In this document: in pieces, positions 5,126-7,391 of the stretch
How the letters are laid out: every line of letters begins with the position of its first letter
How positions within the stretch are numbered: position 1 is the first letter of the stretch
Source of the DNA: an uncultured Collinsella sp.
GTDB lineage: Bacteria > Actinomycetota > Coriobacteriia > Coriobacteriales > Coriobacteriaceae
Length of the DNA stretch: 7,391 nucleotides
NCBI GenBank assembly: GCA_900553475.1
Contig: USEF01000078.1
Span: forward strand, 1 to 7,391
Direction: 5' to 3'
The notes under the pieces: generated by a model
The model's database searches: none
What the model saw: only the letters and a program-made list of their open reading frames with translations
Told to the model about the DNA's origin: nothing
Position numbers and translations under genes: made by a program

Positions 5126-7391
5126 TTAGATAACCGTCACGCGGCCTTGGTTGCCGACGATGGCCTTTGCCTCTGCCAGCAGCGGAATCGAGCGTGCGTT
5201 GACCTTGGCCGGCACCTCGGCACGCAGCACGCGCCCGTCGACTTGCTCAATAAAGATCTCCACGCGGTCGCCGCCCGGGTTGGTGGTGAGCACCGTGGCC
5301 AGGCGCGCCATATTGCCCTGGCTAAAGCGGCTGTTGGGCACCATGACCTCAAACACCTTGGGCTTGTTTTTCTCCTCGCTAAGCTCCAGCGGCACAATCT
5401 CCTGCGCGATGATCTGGTCGCCGCGGTCCGAGCGCTCGAGCTTGCCCTTAATGCGCACAAACGCGTCGGACAGCTGCGCGCCGGTCTCGGGATCGACCTC
5501 GCCGTACAAGTACCCCTCGGCCTCCTTGTAGGTCTTGGGGAACACCACGACCGTGGCCTCGCCTTCCATGTCCTCGAGCTGCACGATGCCCATGGGGTCG
5601 CCGTTTTTGGTCACGCGCTTGGACACGCTCGAGACCATGCCGGCCCACCACAGCGCCTTACCCTCGGGAATCTCCTGGTTGATGGTGCCGCCCGTAGGAT
5701 TCTGAACTTCGTAGCCGGTGTCGATCTGCGAGAACGAGAAGTCGCGCGCCTTGGCTAGTGCATACTCAAACGGGCGCAGCGGGTGGTCCGAGACATAGAT
5801 GCCCAGAACCTCTTTCTCCTGGCTCAGCTTAAGGTGGCGGTCCCACTCCTGGCCATCCGGATCGGGCACGCTCACCTCAAAGCCCGAGCCCTCAACGTCG
5901 CCAAACATGTCGAAGAACGAGGTCTGGCCGCTCGCACGATCCTTCTGGCGCTTTACCGCGGCGTCGATGATGTTCTCGGGGTTGTTCTTGTCCACAAAGT
6001 GCATCATCTGGCGGCGCGGATACCCCGTGGAGTCAAAGGCGCCTGCCTTGATCAGCGATTCGATCACGCGACGGTTGGCCTGGCTCGAGTCCACGCGCTC
6101 AACAAAGTCGTGCAGCGTCTTAAACGGACCGCCCGCCTCGCGCTCGGCGATAATCGCCTGCGCCACGCCGGTGCCCACGCCGCGGATGCCAGCCAAACCA
6201 AAGCGCACGCCCTCCTTGGTAGCCGTGAACTCGGTACCGGACTCATTGACATCTGGCGAGAGCACGGGGATGCCGTCGTGACGGCATGCCGAGACGTAGT
6301 GCACGATCTTATCGGTCTTGCCCGTATAGGACGTCAGAACGGCCGCCATGTACTCGTGCGGATAGTGCGCCTTGAGCCACGCCGTCTGCATAACCAGGAT
6401 GGCGTAGCCGGCGGAGTGCGACTTGTTGAAGGCGTAGGATGCGAACTCGAGAACATCGTCCCAAATCTTCTGGGCGACCTCGCGCGTGTAGTTGTTCTTG
6501 ATAGCGCCGTTCATCCAGTGGTCGTAGGTGGTCTCGTCCGAGCCATCCTCCCAGTGCAGCACCGTCGACGTGAGCAGCTTAATCTTTTTCTTAGCCACGG
6601 GCTTACGGATACGCGAGTCAGATTCGCCCTTGGAGAAGCCGCACATCTCGACGGAGATGAGCATAACCTGTTCCTGGTAGACCATGGTGCCGTAGGTTTC
6701 GCCCAGGATGTCGTCCAGGCGGTCGTCGTAGGAGACAGCCGGCTCCTTGCCGTTCATACGGTTGATGTAGGACGAAACCATGCCGGCGCCCAGCGGGCCC
6801 GGGCGGTACAGGGCGATCAATGCCACGACGTGTTTGTACTCGGTGGGCTTCATGTTCTTGATCGTGGCCGTCATGCCGGCGGACTCGACCTGGAAGACGC
6901 CGGCGGTGTGGCCGGAGCCCATGAGCTTAAAGATCTCGGGATCGTCAAAGGGAATCTCTTCCTCTTTGATGTCGATGCCGAAGTTCTTTTTGATGTTGGC
7001 CTTTGCCTTGGAGATAACCGTCAACGTACGCAGGCCCAGGAAGTCCATCTTGAGCAGGCCCATGTCGGCAACGGTATGGCCCTCGTACTGGGTAATCTCG
7101 ACGCCGCCCTTGGTGTCGAGCTTGGTGGGCACGTGCTCGTTGACGGGGTCACGGCAGATCAGAACGGCGCACGCGTGCACGCCCTCGCCACGGGTGAGGC
7201 CCTCGATCGAGAGCGCCGTGTCGATGATGCGGCGGGCGTCGTCATCCTTTTTATAGGCCTCGGCAAAATCGGGGTTAAACAGATCCTCTTTGCCGGGTTG
7301 TTTGTCGAGCACCTGCTTGAGCTTGACCTTGGGGTCGCTCGAGACCATCTTGGACAGGCGCTGGCCCATGTAGACCGGATAGTCCAGCACG
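5126..7391 (-). CDS. dnaE: DNA polymerase III subunit alpha, C-terminal part (5' end outside window)
   Basis: The last 754 residues of the replicative polymerase catalytic subunit; the N-terminal PHP domain and the first two catalytic aspartates (PDxDxDF) lie outside the window. Numbering is from the codon at 7390, a GTG that is internal and not a start. Visible are the third palm aspartate in LLKMDFLGLRTL (Asp116), the fingers (VFQVES, ALYRPGPLGAGM at 193-204, YQEQVM at 238-243, FNKSHSAGYA at 321-330), helix-hairpin-helix elements (GLAGIRGVGTGVAQAII, about 398-413), a likely sliding-clamp peptide QTSFF (489-493, at 5912-5926), the OB fold (about 580-665) and a short C-terminal domain ending RVTVI. 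The fingers motif usually written RRAMGKKK reads IRKPVAKKK (261-269) and is followed by about 12 more residues than in the E. coli protein. The SNF2 helicase gene starts 28 nt downstream. Identity as dnaE rather than polC is clear from the motif order and C-terminal OB fold. Confidence 0.97.
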   Translation of the reverse strand, partial: VLDYPVYMGQRLSKMVSSDPKVKLKQVLDKQPGKEDLFNPDFAEAYKKDDDARRIIDTALSIEGLTRGEGVHACAVLICRDPVNEHVPTKLDTKGGVEITQYEGHTVADMGLLKMDFLGLRTLTVISKAKANIKKNFGIDIKEEEIPFDDPEIFKLMGSGHTAGVFQVESAGMTATIKNMKPTEYKHVVALIALYRPGPLGAGMVSSYINRMNGKEPAVSYDDRLDDILGETYGTMVYQEQVMLISVEMCGFSKGESDSRIRKPVAKKKIKLLTSTVLHWEDGSDETTYDHWMNGAIKNNYTREVAQKIWDDVLEFASYAFNKSHSAGYAILVMQTAWLKAHYPHEYMAAVLTSYTGKTDKIVHYVSACRHDGIPVLSPDVNESGTEFTATKEGVRFGLAGIRGVGTGVAQAIIAEREAGGPFKTLHDFVERVDSSQANRRVIESLIKAGAFDSTGYPRRQMMHFVDKNNPENIIDAAVKRQKDRASGQTSFFDMFGDVEGSGFEVSVPDPDGQEWDRHLKLSQEKEVLGIYVSDHPLRPFEYALAKARDFSFSQIDTGYEVQNPTGGTINQEIPEGKALWWAGMVSSVSKRVTKNGDPMGIVQLEDMEGEATVVVFPKTYKEAEGYLYGEVDPETGAQLSDAFVRIKGKLERSDRGDQIIAQEIVPLELSEEKNKPKVFEVMVPNSRFSQGNMARLATVLTTNPGGDRVEIFIEQVDGRVLRAEVPAKVNARSIPLLAEAKAIVGNQGRVTVI

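Noticed and set aside
6584..6640. Intein in dnaE at the unusual fingers segment
   Set aside because: The excess is only about a dozen residues, with no Cys/Ser start, no HN-Cys/Ser/Thr end and no splicing blocks.
7388..7390. GTG at the right edge as the start of dnaE
   Set aside because: The protein begins in the middle of the palm domain; the PHP domain and first two catalytic aspartates must lie beyond the edge, so this GTG is an internal valine codon.

Overview
The window is a compact run of four genes, all read on the minus strand. In transcription order they are: the 3' two thirds of dnaE (DNA polymerase III alpha, cut by the right edge), a SWIM/SNF2-family helicase, a desulfoferrodoxin-type superoxide reductase, and a NAD+ synthetase-like protein cut by the left edge. 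The DNA is GC-rich, with strong G/C at third positions and long spurious antisense reading frames. The mix of an anaerobe's superoxide reductase, GC-rich codon use and a DnaE with an unusual fingers segment suggests an anaerobic actinobacterium. A gut Coriobacteriia member such as Collinsella is the best guess; this is inferred from sequence style, not from a database search.

Layout. Positions 5126-7391 hold the C-terminal 754 residues of DnaE (end of the palm, fingers, helix-hairpin-helix, clamp-binding peptide, OB fold and C-terminal domain). After a 28-nt gap with its own Shine-Dalgarno site comes a 1157-residue SWIM/SNF2 ATPase (1624-5097), probably co-transcribed with dnaE. A 163-nt gap with one perfect 7-bp inverted repeat precedes the superoxide reductase (1098-1460). 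A good intrinsic terminator (1020-1050) follows that gene. The last gene starts at 980 and runs off the left edge.

The most notable item is that last gene. Along its visible 326 codons it has the architecture of glutamine-dependent NAD+ synthetase: a nitrilase-type glutaminase domain followed by the start of the synthetase domain. However, the Glu-Lys-Cys glutaminase triad aligns with Ala, Ser and Asp, and the SGGxDS ATP-binding PP-loop is replaced by EGDLPS. The frame is open and the flanking structural segments are well kept, so it looks like a maintained pseudoenzyme rather than a decaying pseudogene. It may be a regulator or partner of NAD metabolism, but no function can be assigned from sequence.

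The first two genes suggest a replication/chromosome-maintenance transcription unit. The superoxide reductase and NadE-like genes are separated by the terminator and are probably separate units, or joined only by readthrough. No tRNA, rRNA, CRISPR array, insertion sequence or attachment site was seen.
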